Below are positions 37,198 through 48,812 of a DNA stretch of 64,000 nucleotides, piece by piece (the stretch's first letter is position 1; every line of letters begins with the position of its first letter). The stretch covers positions 796,881-860,880 of the forward strand of contig NW_006767437.1 in NCBI RefSeq assembly GCF_000264995.1. Direction: 5' to 3'. The notes beneath the pieces are model-generated. The model worked only from the letters and a program-made list of their open reading frames with translations. It had not been told where the DNA came from and searched no databases. A program made the position numbers and the translations under genes. Origin of the DNA: Punctularia strigosozonata HHB-11173 SS5. Its lineage: Eukaryota; Basidiomycota; Agaricomycetes; Corticiales; Punctulariaceae.

Positions 37198-37944
37198 TCA
37201 CTTGGTCTTGACGGCGCGCTCGGCCTGTACGGCCTTTTGGACGAGGCTCGACAGTCGCAGGGCCATGTCGAGCGTCATAAGGAGGGGGATGAGGAAGAAG
37301 GGGATGTAGCTCGCGAGGAGGAGCGCGCGCTGCTCGGGGGAGACCGACGACAGTTTGGCGGAGAGCGTCTCGGGGGAGGTCGAAGGCGTGGCGAGGATGA
37401 CGGCGAGACAGGGCAGGACGGTCGTGCTCGTGGATGCGGCGTACACGAGCAGCAGGGGGTATATGGACTTGGAGCCTATAGTGAGCGTGATGCGGAAGAG
37501 GATGGTCAGTTGGACTACATCCTCCCGGCGCGAAGGCGTGATAGGGCGTACCTTTGTACAGACCTCGTGCGCCGATAACGAAGGTGGGAAGCTGGAAAAG
37601 TCTAGGCCAAAAATTCAGTGGTTTTGCTCTGTGCATGTTCGTGTGATATCTCACGCTTCAAGGACCATGAAGGTCCGTAGCCAGAGGAAGGTGGGACCGG
37701 TGCTTAGGGCTCCTTCGATGATAGGATCGTTAGAAAGCTGGAGATATAGCTTTGGTAGCTGGGCGATGAATCCGGGGACTATCCACACGGGGTATATAGC
37801 TTGGAGGTCGAGCAGGACCGTCGCCGGGATATGGGACTGCCTATACGTCAGCCTGCGAACACCCCGATGACTTCCACCACGTACCAGGAAGAATATAAAG
37901 TAGACCAGATCAAACGGACGTGATGTCAAGGGTGTCCGAGCCAT
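37198..37944 (-). CDS. EXPERA-domain protein, TMEM97/Emt19-like
   Basis: This four-TM EXPERA protein belongs to the sigma-2 receptor/TMEM97 group. Fungal Emt19-type members are linked to sterol or mitochondrial import traits. The start MARTPLTSRPFDLVYFIFFL at 37944 is followed by an intron, then HIPATVLLDLQAIYPVWIVP and GFIAQLPKLYLQLSNDPIIE (TM1 and loop). Next are TFLWLRTFMVLEA, then FQLPTFVIGARGLYKGS, YPLLLVYAASTSTTVLPCLA and LLLASYIPFFLIPLLMTLDM. The C terminus VQKAVQAERAVKTK is basic, as expected for an ER retrieval-type tail. Three introns. It is head to head with ERV1, 157 bp apart. Confidence 0.87.
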
Positions 37945-38101
37945 GCTAGTCCGTCGTCACCAACTGGTCGAGCAGCAAGCACGAATAAACGCCCGACGCG
38001 CGCTTATCCGCAATCACGCTCGCGTGACACGGCGTTACGCTACGCGCAGCGTCACACACAGCTCTTTACTCAGCTCAGCAGCGACTCAGCAGTAAACCTC
38101 C
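37945..38101. promoter_or_regulatory. bidirectional promoter TMEM97-like/ERV1
   Basis: 157 bp separate the ATGs of two divergent genes (37944 minus, 38102 plus). The interval is GC-rich and contains repeated CGCGC elements but no TATA box. Confidence 0.55.
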
Positions 38102-38680
38102 ATGGCTGACCAGAAACCGCCGGAGGCTCCCAAGGACTCGAAGCCACATCCCCCCGGCGTCGTCCTTGGTCCAGACGGAAAACCATGTAAACCGTGCACG
38201 GCGTTCCGCAACTGGAGGCCCGTTGCGGCTGCCAAGGCCGCGAAGCAAGGGGCGGGCGCAGGAGCGGCGGCGGCGGCGGCGAGTGGTACGGCGGCGACCC
38301 TCGTCACCGCGGACCAACCGGACGCACCCCCTGCGCACTGTCCGCCGGACGTCGAGCAGCTTGGTCGCTCGACCTGGACGTTCCTGCACACCACCGCCGC
38401 GTATTACCCGGACCGGCCCACTCCGCTCCAGCGCGCGAACATGCTCAACCTGCTGCACTCGCTGCCCGTGCTCTACCCCTGCTCGCACTGTGCCTCGCAT
38501 CTAGGAGAGGAGTTGAAGGCGTACCCGCCGGACGTGAGCGGCCGGATAGGCCTCAGTCGTTGGCTATGCGACAGGCACAACGAGGTGAACGAGCGGTTGG
38601 GCAAGCCCAAGTTTGACTGTAGCATCAAGAGCACGGACGAGAGGTGGAAGGACGGCCCGAGCGATGGGAGCTGCGACTGA
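38102..38680 (+). CDS. ERV1: FAD-linked sulfhydryl oxidase Erv1/ALR
   Basis: Erv1 reoxidises Mia40 in the mitochondrial intermembrane space and passes electrons to cytochrome c. This 192-codon ORF has no intron, unusual for this window. The N-terminal shuttle segment carries KPCKPCTAFRNWRP, with the CxxC pair and the Trp typical of the family. An Ala-rich linker follows. The catalytic core is STWTFLHTTAAYYPDRPT, then VLYPCSHCASHLGEELKAYP with the redox CxxC, and WLCDRHNEVNERLGKPKFDC, where a Cys pair spaced by 16 residues staples the FAD site. Residues His and Asn that contact FAD are seen in LCDRHNEVNERLG. The call is secure. Confidence 0.95.
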   Translation: MADQKPPEAPKDSKPHPPGVVLGPDGKPCKPCTAFRNWRPVAAAKAAKQGAGAGAAAAAASGTAATLVTADQPDAPPAHCPPDVEQLGRSTWTFLHTTAAYYPDRPTPLQRANMLNLLHSLPVLYPCSHCASHLGEELKAYPPDVSGRIGLSRWLCDRHNEVNERLGKPKFDCSIKSTDERWKDGPSDGSCD

Positions 38681-38959
38681 GCGAACGCTGTTAGTGAGGG
38701 ATATGTGGATCGCCGAGTGCGAGTATACTGACACTACGATAGATACAGTTAGACGTTGCATCATCACTCAACCATATTGTCATATCATGTAGCATTACGC
38801 ACTAACTAACACACCTCTCGGAATTTGCACAATCACCTATCACCTTGCAGGCGCCCTGCTCAGGCAACTTGGGCGGGGGCGATGGGCAACAACTGACGAC
38901 GCCCCGTTGCTTTGACTCTCAAGCTGCTCCACCGCCGCTTTCCGGAAGCTGATCGTAAA

Positions 38960-39258
38960 TCATCGAGTGCATGTCTCCGAGTCCTTATCCGCTTCTAGTT
39001 GACACTTCGGACGGGGGCTCCAGGGGGAGCTCTGCGGTTCCTTGCGGGAAGCGCAGCGAATACCGCCACCGCAGGCACCATACCGGTCCCGGTACGTCTC
39101 CGAAGGCACGCCCGTCACGCGAATATAGTTTTGCTCCATCTCTGCTGGCACTTGCAGTCGTCTAGAACGCTGGATGAGGCACCGATGCGGAGAGTCCATG
39201 GTGCCCAAGGCACACATACCTGACGGGCACGTAACGCGGTCTCCGCTGCTGCGTACAT
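38960..39258 (-). CDS. possible small protein, uncharacterised
   Basis: On the minus strand the ATG at 39258 opens MYAAAETALRARQ, followed by a canonical GTATGT intron and RSRRLQVPAEMEQNYIRV. If the next GTATGG is also used as a donor, the end becomes YRDRAPPGAPVRSVN; unspliced, the frame stays open to 38960. I recognise no family. It could be a small mitochondrial assembly factor or chance. The intron signals are the only positive evidence. Confidence 0.3.
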
Positions 39259-39515
39259 AACCAGTCCAAGTCTTGAGGTTGGACAAAACGGAGGCGATCT
39301 TCGTCAGACGAAATCCATCTAGTGGGTTATCGCTTTCGATGCTATCCAAGCCAACGCAACTGCTGACCGCTTCCTCGTCCAGCTTCATCGTACCGACGCT
39401 AGCCCTCTTCCGTCACAAATGTCGCTCAAGGTGCATTTCCTCCCCATCTATCGGTTATCACCTCTTTAACATCCACCACCAGACCCCGCTCCTCTCCGAC
39501 AAAGACTTCGTCGAG

Positions 39516-40423
39516 ATGTCGAAGGGCAAGGAAACGTTCAAGGCCGGCTGCCTATTCGACAAGTCGCTGAAGGCGATCACCGCGCTCTTCAACGCCGAAG
39601 GCCTCGCGACCGACATCCTCGTCGACATGGCCAAGGACGAGCTCGGCGACCGCATCCAGGATCGCGCGGTGAAGGTCGTCGCCTCCGGGCCGGACGACGA
39701 GATCGACCTCAGCTTCCTCGGCACGATGGCCACCCAGGTCGTGAAGCTCACGCTGGCGATCGCGCTGCACGCGCACCCGCTCGGGAGCGCCGTCTCGATC
39801 GCGTACGCGATCTACGTCTGGATCGACGCGAAGGAGAGGGCCGCGGAGGAGAGGTGGCAGGCGGAGCTCGCCGGCCGGCTGAAGGAGCACTACGACCGCT
39901 GCCGGGAGAAGGCCGCGCAGCGGCTCGCGGACCTCAGGGCGAAGAAGCTCGAGCGGCGCGACCTGTCGAACGCGGCCCAGTTCAGCGAGGACGAGGCGAA
40001 GTTTATCACCCTCTCCTGGTTCGACCCCGACGCGAAAGTGCGTCGCACGGCGCGTTACACCGTCGTTCGCACCGCGAAGAAGTTCTACGAGGACATGTGC
40101 CAGCCTGCGATCAAGGTTGACTCGTCGACCATCTCCGACGCGACGTTCGCGCGCATCGGGTGGAATTATCATGCCCAGATTGGGGAGTGGACCTCAGAGT
40201 TCCAGAAGCGGAAGACGGGCAAGCCAGCGCCAGCCCTTTCCACAAACGTGATCGACGGCATCAAGAGGATTATAGATGCCGAAGAGTATGTGGACCACGC
40301 TGCTCGCGAGCCTCCGAAATGAAAACTGACGCGTATGACAGAGACGAACCCGAGATACCCGACGAGCGACCAGCCACGATCGAGGTGACGTTGTTCAAGA
40401 CGCATTCCATGCCCCGCAAGTAA
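39516..40423 (+). CDS. uncharacterised protein with amphipathic helical region
   Basis: I do not recognise this family. The ATG at 39516 opens MSKGKETFKAGCLFDKSLKA. A hydrophobic or amphipathic stretch TLAIALHAHPLGSAVSIAYA follows, with an adjacent Trp-containing YVWIDAKERAAEERWQAEL. A long basic-acidic helix region comes next (KEHYDRCREKAAQRLADL), then FITLSWFDPDAKVRRTARYT and FARIGWNYHAQIGEWTSEF. A canonical GTATGT intron (40286-40341) removes an early stop and gives the ending DEPEIPDERPATIEVTLFKT. Codon use is strongly GC3-rich, which supports expression. The same frame is open upstream to 39273, with a Met at MLSKPTQLL that could start a mitochondrial presequence. Confidence 0.65.
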
Positions 40424-40775
40424 CACCATCAAGGCAACTAATCCATCAACATAATGACGTTTATATAGTTGTCAGAAGGACGGTATCGCTGTACCATAGT
40501 CATTGTAATATCAACCCTTCCAGCCCTACAGGTTCACCGCCTCCAGACGCTTCCTCAGCCGGTCCGTGGGCAGTCGCTGCAAACTCGATGAGGGAAGGCC
40601 CTTGCGTTGCAAGCGACCACGACAACGTACCGAGCCGGACAAAACTCTGTCCCTGAGCTTGCGCATGATGCGCGCGGCACCGGTGCCTTCGCATGCATCA
40701 GACTCGCTGGAGTGCTCGTGTGTGTCCCTCTTGAAGGAGATCCCCGCCGTCGCGGTGTCCTACCCACATACATCA
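40424..40775. other. convergent 3' flanks, no supported gene
   Basis: About 350 bp between a plus-strand stop (40423) and the sphingomyelinase stop (40776). Open frames here lack support. Confidence 0.45.
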
Positions 40776-43482
40776 TCAACCCTTCATGCCCACCATGGCG
40801 AGTTGCTTCACGATACGCACGCAGTTGTTTTCGGCCCTCAAAGCCCGCATGTCACAAATCGCCGTGTTCTTGCAGTCGTCGGTACACGCCGTGACCTCCG
40901 CGATCGTCTCCCGGCTTAGCCGCGCATTGTAAAGCTGGAACGCGTCGTCGTCGGACTCGAAGACCTCCGTGAGCTTGTGCCAAAACGAAGCGTTAAGCGC
41001 ATCTGTAGGGCCGAGATTACCAACAAGCGGCCCGTAGCTGTCTCGAGCACTGAGGAAGGGACGTTTAGTCGATTCATGAACATGTGCGGTAACCGGCCTT
41101 GATTCACCTATAATACAGCTCCCATGTGGCTGGGATTATCGTCAGCAAGTGGCTGCAAACGTCGACCTCAGCGGCACGTACGTTGAGTTTGGAATCCCGG
41201 CGAGCTGATGTTGGCTACAACGACATCAGTCCCGATCTCTTAGCAGTGGAATGCGGATACGACGACGAACCGATATATTCTCGTGCGTCGATAACTTCGA
41301 ACGTGTCTGGATCAATGTCGTAAATCTTGAACGCTGGGTTACCGCCTACAAGACACGACGATCAATCTCTCCAAACTATACGGCTTACATCCATGCATAC
41401 TGGTAGGAGTGAGTGCAGGAGCAATGAGAGCGACGCTCGTTGCCGTAGACGCGGTCTGGTCGTTGTAATCCGAGTACGCAATCTCGAATTGATCCTAGGG
41501 AAGTGTGAGGTCGCAATTAATAAGCTGTACTGTTAAGTACGTAACTCACCTTATGACTGTGACCAAAGAACTGCACTGCAATCGTGTTTTTATACCGCTG
41601 CACTATCTGGTCATAATAGTTGGACTTGATCATGATGTAAATGAGCAGGTGCACGATATGTGTAGCGGAAAGATGCCTCACCTGATCATTCAACGCGTCC
41701 TCCTACTCGTCTGGTTAGCAAACAGTAGCCGTGGAGACTTCGCTATATTACCTTCCCCAAGGGCATGTGTCCAATGATGCACGCTCGTTGACCGGCGTCT
41801 TCCGCGCTCTGCAACTCCTGCACCATGAATCCAAGGATCCCGTTGGGATCGGTTCTGAAAGGATAGATTAATATCAAAACGACGAGATCGGATCACCGTA
41901 CTGTTGCGTGTCGCTGTCATAAACCCAGAAGCTAGGTAGGAAACCATGAGCGCGAAGGGTATCACCGATGAGTTGCGCTTACTTTTGTTTGTACCAATAC
42001 TGCGTGTTGACCGAAATGATTCTAGAGCGACGAGATTCAGATCAACACCTGTCTTTCGAATCGCTGATGCTTACTTCAGATCTGTCCCTGGTACGATGAC
42101 AGAGTAGCTGCCCGACATGTGATCCAGCTGGTTCGCTGCGGATGAGTTGATCCATCGCTACACAAAGTGTCAAGGATGTCTCGACCGAAATTGGGTGCAT
42201 GGCTCACGGTCCATCCGGCACTCTGCGTATCGAATACCCATTGCGAGTCTATTGTCGTGGTTGTCGTGTTCCTTGGGAAGCTGTTCACAGGCGCTGCGTC
42301 GCTGTTACGAAGTGAGTAAAGATATCAAATTAATGCTGTGCTTCGCTGCTCACTGATTGCCTGATTAACCGGAAATAACTCGTTGATCGGGATACGAGGA
42401 GACAGATGTAGGAAGATTACCTATGGCTCCAAAAACAGGGGCACCGAGCTTAGATGCCATCTCCGCATTGAATGCCTCCAAGTCACCCGTGACCTCGCTA
42501 TGAAAGTGCTTTGTTTGATGATGTGTCAGATACACGTTTGGCGCGAAGGCTTACGTCTGGTTAACGAGCCATACCTCTCCTGCGGATTTACTCAACACTC
42601 GGTTCCGAATGTATGCCAATAACACAAACCTTCCACTACGTCGCCCGTGAAGATGGAAAAGCGAGCGGATCCACCGAAGTGTTGAGCAGCTTCAAGCATT
42701 GAATCCGCGAGGGAAACCGGGCTGTCACATCGGCTATTGCCATTTGGTTCCGCTGGTTCTGTCACGGAGCCCGTCTGATCCTCAAAATTGCGGCAACAAA
42801 TGGGCTTCGTGCAATTCGCCTCGGAGCCCACGGTATAAGATCTGTCGATATGAACGTCGCTGAAATGAATGACCTGCATACGTAAAAAAGAGTCAGTAGT
42901 CACCGGCGGATCAATGGGCTACTGATTCCGAACCTGGAAGGGTGCTTTGCCAGAGGATACGAAAGCCTTGGGGTTGGTCGGTGCCGCACTTGGGAATGGC
43001 ACAGTGAAGGCGTTCACAGCTTCCGATGACGCGTTACCACGAATCAGATGCAAGCGATAGTATGCTTATCGTGTCTTACCCGGGGGCTGGCATAGCCCGA
43101 AAACTGCATCCAGGAATTTCGACGCAGTTTGTCCGGTCGCCGAGATTTGGCGTAGATCATGCGCGAGAATCGGTCCCTGTTCTCCGATCGCGCCCGCGCA
43201 CACGTCGTCGTCCTCGAGCTGGGGTGGCCTCGTGAATGTCTCGTTCGTTGGGAAAAGCAGAAAGAAGCCTACGTTGAAGTCTTGGCAAATAGCCACGATA
43301 GTATCAACAAACGCGTCGTTTCCCAGGGCAGCGAGCGCCTGCAACGGAACCATCAAAACATGGCCTGAAGCACAATCCACCGCGTTCTCGAGCGCGGTCT
43401 CAATATCGCTGAGAAGGTCTGCAGCCACATGAGAAGCGATGAGCACTGCCAAAGCAAGATAAAGTAACAGCGAGCCTAGCAT
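40776..43482 (-). CDS. secreted acid sphingomyelinase-like phosphodiesterase
   Basis: This calcineurin-like metallophosphoesterase probably cleaves sphingomyelin or related phosphodiesters outside the cell. The signal peptide is MLGSLLLYLALAVLIASHVA. A saposin-B-like Cys-rich segment follows (VDCASGHVLMVPLQALAALG, then CAGAIGEQGPILAHDLRQI). The metal motifs appear in order: VIHFSDVHIDRSY, FSIFTGDVVEG, and GNHDAAPVNSFPRN. The middle of that last motif comes from a 7-nt microexon at 42354-42360. The C terminus has the family's Cys cluster (VTACTDDCKNTAICDMRALR). More than a dozen introns cut the gene. Many exons at 41.0-42.1 kb are very short, so residue-level models there are tentative. Confidence 0.87.
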
Positions 43483-44217
43483 TGTAGTTCTTGTCAGCTA
43501 GACAAGGGAAGGGAATGTAATACTTACATCGTGTACGCTTTATAGGTATACGACCGTTGCAAAGCTCGGCACGGAAACCTCTGCTGCACGCGAATGCGAA
43601 GAGCGTTATCTTGAAATAGAACGAGGGCTCCCACAGGAGGAACTAACGCATCATGCGCAGAAGCGCATGGATGCCTAAAAGAGTACTTTAGCCGTCTCTT
43701 TCAAAGTTATTTCCGGGTCGCAACCGAATAAGCAGTTCATGCGACGCCAACGTTCGTCGTTTAGGCGCGGGACGTTCATAGAAAGTGCAGGCAGGCGCAG
43801 ACATGCAGAGGCGCCGTCTAACACGTGCATACCGGCGGTGAGAGAATAAGCTTGATGTGCTATATCCAGGGACCTAAAGATCGTGGTACTCGAGCTGTAG
43901 GCCCAGGTTGCGTCTAGTCGCGTCGGCGATAACGAGACGTAATAATCATACACACAGACGAGTATCAGCAGTAACAGCAACCAAGCCGGACGTCGGCGAT
44001 TGAAGGCAGTTGTAGGCAGGATACCGCATATTAAGGTGCCATGACATGGGTCCGAATAACGTACAATTGATCCTCGGAACACGTACCGCGTTCATGTACG
44101 TGTGTGGGGAAGCGGCGGAAGCAAAGCGAGTCTGAACATTGCAGGTGTCAAAGCAGGCTAATGAGCTTGTTTATCCATACTGGTGGAACGGTACTAACAC
44201 GTCGGTGCATGATCAAT
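43483..44217. other. promoter region, one doubtful open frame
   Basis: This lies between the sphingomyelinase start and the Dbp9 stop. A minus-strand frame at 43675-44082 has a TM-like segment (PAWLLLLLILVCVYDYYVSL) but opens at GTG, with no upstream ATG, so I do not call it a gene. Confidence 0.35.
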
Positions 44218-46620
44218 CTATCTTCCAAACTTTCTCAAAGGATCAGCTTTCTTGCGGCCACCTCTGCTGCCACCTCTGCCACCACGCCCCCTTCCTCGTC
44301 CGCGGCCCCGTGCTGAATTTTTGGTGAAAGGTACGAACCCGGCGCTGCTCGAACGCTCCTGCTCGGCTTCCGTCGGAGTAGAAGCTTGCCCCTCCACCGG
44401 AGCGGGGGCAATCCGGGGTAATAGGTATTTTGGTACATGCTTCATATGTGGCTGTACGCGCGTGGGGTGCAGCGGTTTGTCGTGTCGCAAATACTCGAGG
44501 TCAAGGGGGTTGTCCTCGAAATGAGCCTGTTTCGATCGTGTGAGCATTATAACTGCGATAGCTCCAGGCGATTCCTTACCTTCAATTTGTCGGAATTTAG
44601 TATCTCCGTTTTCAGCTCCTTGATTCGGGCTTCCTTGACTGCCGCTCTTGTCACAGAGCGAAGGGCGTCCTCCATTCGATACCTGAACGCCTCAACCTGT
44701 GCCATATCGAACTTATATTCCTTTATCTTGCTACCTCTCGCAGCTTGCTCTTTCTCAATCCTCGCAAAGGTTTTTTCGTCCTTCTTAGCGGTCTCTAAGC
44801 ACCCGACAATCTTATTCTTCCCCCATTCTTCCTATACTTTGCCTTCAGATTAATCTTCACCGAAGGAAACAGTCAGGACTCACCTTGGGGACGACATAGG
44901 ATAAGGACATGCCGGTCCGCCCGGCCCGCGCGGTTCGCCCAACTCGGTGAGTGTATGCCCGCGAGGACGATGGCAGATCGAAATTGAGAACGCAAGCCAC
45001 ATCGATGAAGTCCACGCCTCGGGTAACCCCATACTCTCGATCAGTGCTCTTCACTTTGCCTCCCTTGCTTCGCTTGCTCGGCTTCGGGTGTTGTGAATCC
45101 GGGGTAGCCGAAGTTTCCGTACGCTTGCGCTTCTTCGGCTTTCGCTTCGAGGTCTCGCCGTCCTCCGGGTCCTCCCGCTGCGTGGACAAGACTAGGTACC
45201 GGAGTAAGCATGAGACGCAGAGACTTGCTTATCCTGAACATACATTCAGGATCTTCATCGGCCGCGTCTTCATCGGTACCCTCCGCATCTGTTTCATCGT
45301 CGGAATCTTCCTCGCCACGGCCGCCGCTTTCATCCGTCGCAATTATATAGTCGTACACACCCTGGTTGAACTCCTGGACAACATGATACCTTCAAATCCA
45401 CGATCAGCGTCAATAGCCACTTCTGCAGTAAGCTCATCACCTTGAATTCAATGGAAGCTCAGAGTTCAATACGCAGCTCTTGATTGAAAACTGCTCCAGG
45501 AACAGCTTGAGGCGGTAGCACCGGTCCACGGTGTTGACGAAGATGATGCATTTGCCTTTGATGAGCTTGAGTTTGAGGATAACGTACGTGAGTAGGAACT
45601 TGTCAACCTCTGAGCACCTGACGCGAGTGTTTCAGACGGCGGATACCCAGGATGTATCAATCAAGTTACCGGACGGAGTACTGCGTCAGATTCGCCGCCT
45701 GGTCTTCGCCCTCCTCGAGTCTAAGGATAGCCTACGGCACCGATGAGCATTGCGGGCGTCATAGACAAGAGATAAGAGACGTACGGGATTACGCAATGCG
45801 AGCCCCTTAAGGGTTTCGACATCCTCCGTCATGGTGGCACTCATGAGGAAAGATTGGAATATCTTCGGGAGATAGCCGCCGCCAAGGATCTGTCGTATGT
45901 CTTCATCGTGGCCATAGGAGAAGATGAGGTCGGCCTCATCGATGACAAGACACTCGATCCTGCTGATGTCCACGGTCTGGGAGACTGTGAGCGGAGTGAA
46001 TGGAATCAGGGGTACCGGCCCACCTTTGACTTGAGCAAGGTGAGAACCCGAGACGGCGTGGATACAACGATTTGGGGTCTGTCTTCCAGAAGAGTCCTGC
46101 AGTGCACACGACGATACGGGTGAATATGAATCATATGCAGGAGGTGCGGAAATGCCTCACTTCTGGAGGTGACTCGTTGCACCACTGGCCACGTTTGATA
46201 CGATGACCTCGTTCTCGCAGTAGGCGAGTAATGCCCGTAAGTGGGAGCTCACTTGCTCCGCCAATTCACGCGTCGGTACCAGTATGAGAGCATGTGTATG
46301 CTTATCTGTCGGAGCTGATTGCTGTCGGGGATCGATGGCTCAGCAACTGGGGAGCGGGTGGGGAGGGAGAGCGCACCTACGCCGTTCGCGCTGAGGACCT
46401 TCTGGATCACAGGGATACAGTATGCCGCAGTCTTTCCACTGCCCGTCCGTGCTCTCGCGAGGATATCTCGACCTTCAAGGGCAAGCGGTATAGCTTTCGC
46501 CTGAACCAATGTTGGCCGTGCGAAGCCCAAGTCGGCCAGTGCGCGCAGTAGACGAGCATCAAGGATATGTGAAAAAGAGCTGAAGGAGGCTTTGTTGTCC
46601 ACCAAGAGAGGGTCCGGCAT
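44218..46620 (-). CDS. DBP9: DEAD-box RNA helicase Dbp9 (DDX56)
   Basis: Dbp9 is a nucleolar ATP-dependent helicase for 60S ribosome assembly. The start [20 protein letters not shown] is followed by the Q motif ([20 protein letters not shown]) and Walker A ([16 protein letters not shown]). Next are [17 protein letters not shown] (DEAD) and [20 protein letters not shown] (SAT). The helicase C domain has [20 protein letters not shown] and [20 protein letters not shown]. Then comes a long acidic and basic insertion ([13 protein letters not shown]) that is typical of Dbp9, before [20 protein letters not shown] and [14 protein letters not shown]. The C terminus is an RGG-rich nucleolar tail ([15 protein letters not shown]). 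It is head to head with ZNHIT2, 135 bp between starts. Confidence 0.93.
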
Positions 46621-46755
46621 GATATGTTCCGTTTGATAGCTTTGGTCTTAGTAGCGAGATGAGGTTACTGGGACATGCAGCGAGAGTGCCCTAGGATCTG
46701 GGAGTAAAGCGTGAACGTCGGCGGCAGAGAAATTTCACCCCTGTGTTCAGCCACC
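46621..46755. promoter_or_regulatory. bidirectional promoter DBP9/ZNHIT2
   Basis: 135 bp separate two divergent start codons (46620 minus, 46756 plus). Both products act in ribosome or RNP assembly, so a shared promoter would allow co-expression. No motif recognised. Confidence 0.55.
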
Positions 46756-48306
46756 ATGACCACTTCGCCTGTAATCACCGCGACCTCCGTGCAACCCGCT
46801 GAACCCGTATTCCAGACTCCTTGCGGCATGTATGCTCTCACATTATTCACCGATATACGAAAACCCTGATTGCCCGGTCGTCCAGTTGCAGAAGGCAATT
46901 CTCGAAATACCTATGCTCTCGATGCAATCTACCGTACTGTTCATTGGGATGTTTCCGTTCTGACGTACGTATTCGCTCTTTCGACGGCTGGCGCCTTAAA
47001 AGAGCGTATCACTTGCGTTAGTCCCATGCCGAATGTTCGGAAGCTTTCTACCGGAAGGAAATCGAGTCTGATATCAGCGGCACGCCCTCGAAGACGGCGG
47101 ATGAGCGGAGACAGATGATGGAGCTACTGAAGAGGTTCGAGGAAGATTCCCAACAAGACGATGACTTAACGCTAGACTTAGACGACGAGGACGAGAATTC
47201 ACTAGCCGCGAGACTGGGCCACCTCGATATCGGTGAGCAGAACAGGCTACATGCTCCTCGGCGGCGTTCTGAAGACTCCTCAGAATCTGCATCGCCTGAT
47301 GCACTATGGGACGCGCTCGATGACGATCAGCGTGCTAAATTCATGAAACTCTTGGGCAACCCCTCGAGCGAGATGGCCCAACAGCTTCTGGCAAGCCCCG
47401 CCCTGCAGGATACGTGGCTGGCGCCATGGTGGGAAGACCCTTCCTACAACGGGCACATGCAGAATGGTGCAGTCGATCTACATGATGCACGCCGGGGCCA
47501 ACGATATGGAGCGTCGCCCGAGATGATGTCGTTCCCGTCGAAGATGGTTAAATCACTATCGACCGCCGCGCACAGAGGACCCTTCCTGCTCTATAATCTA
47601 GTAGCCGTCTGGTTCGTCGAGTTCGCCGTTCCCATGTTCCCCTCTTTGTGCGTACTGACATCACTGCTTCAGCCTCGCGTATGCCTACACCAGCAGGCAT
47701 CTGTGCGCGTTCCCTCTCTCTTCGGTGGAGGTTTCGGATATACCTATCACGCGGTCTAGAATCGCGGGGATCGCGCCCTTCTTGACGGACCGAAGATCCC
47801 AATTCGTCCATCCGACCTTATCAAGCGTAGAGACTGCGTTCTACTCCCACCTCTCGGAAGGCGGGGATTCGGTGTCCTCCGAGCAGTTCTGTCTTCTCTT
47901 ACGAGATGCCGCTGCTCTCCTTCGAGCCCGGAGGGTGGTACAGTTGAGATCAGATGGATCTGACTTCGCCAAAGATGGACCCCTGATTCCCGTCGACCAT
48001 CCCACGGCCACGACGCTCCTCGTCATCTCCGACCTTCACAGACTATTCCTCGATCACTCTGGGAACGACGGTCGCCAGAGACAAAGTCATGTCACAAACA
48101 AGCTCGTCTTCTACGGTGCTCATGTGTTGACATCGCCTCCCGCACTCCTTCGCTCAATCGCCGACGAAGCTATGGCGAGGTCTCTGTCGCTCGCGGCTGA
48201 GAGCGTCGCCTCTACCGGAGCCCCGGCTACCGAAGCTCGCCGACTTTCCGGACATCGACGGACGGGCCACGATTCCGACGCCCCAAGGATCGAGGAGGTA
48301 GCGTGA
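46756..48306 (+). CDS. zinc finger HIT protein ZNHIT2-like
   Basis: ZNHIT2 links the R2TP/RUVBL chaperone to assembly of U5 snRNP and other complexes. After MTTSPVITATSVQPAEPVFQ the HIT zinc finger is built from three exons: TPCGICRRQFSKYLCSRCNL, PYCSLGCFRSD and SHAECSEAFYRKEIES, giving eight Zn ligands. An acidic linker (DLTLDLDDEDENSLAARLGH) follows, then DALWDALDDDQRAKFMKLLG and WLAPWWEDPSYNG. The C-terminal helical domain includes GPFLLYNLVAV and SVETAFYSHLSEGGDSV. The first intron splits the Ile codon of CGIC. Three introns in all; stop at 48306. Confidence 0.87.
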
Positions 48307-48812
48307 CCAACGTCGAGCAGCTCATTGGTGCATACGCATGCATGTATCGTACAACAGCGTCAACTCCGTGGTTGTGTGAGCTTTCTGTGACCCGACGACC
48401 TCGTATAGTGAGCGGCTGCGCCGAAGTTGCGAGTGGCACAGCCGATTCAGGTACTACCTCGGCCTTCTATGACTTCATCAGATTAACGCATTTCTGGATG
48501 CGGCTCCACTATAGAGATTGTTACCGTCGCGCGCTCTAACCTGAACAGACTGCATTCGTTACGACACCCCGAGCGGAGAATAGGATGGCTCGGGCTGGAC
48601 CCTATAGAGCCCAAACTTATCGATTAACGATGAGAAGGTCACGATTCATTGCGCACAGCCGCTACCGTTTCTCCATCCCCTTGAACGCTTTGCACGATAA
48701 GGCAGATCGGATCAAGATCCGCACTCCGCCTCTCCGCGCAGGTATAAGTATCGAGGCCAATCCAGGAAACTTCCGGTCATTCCACCACCCACCTTCGCCA
48801 ACGATCTCAGCG
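48307..48812. other. intergenic between ZNHIT2 and FKBP12
   Basis: About 500 bp between two plus-strand genes: ZNHIT2 3' UTR and FKBP12 promoter. No supported gene. No TATA box seen. Confidence 0.45.

Noticed and set aside
43675-44082. Minus-strand frame with a TM-like stretch upstream of the sphingomyelinase
   Set aside because: Starts at GTG without an upstream ATG or convincing splice acceptor; no conservation evidence.
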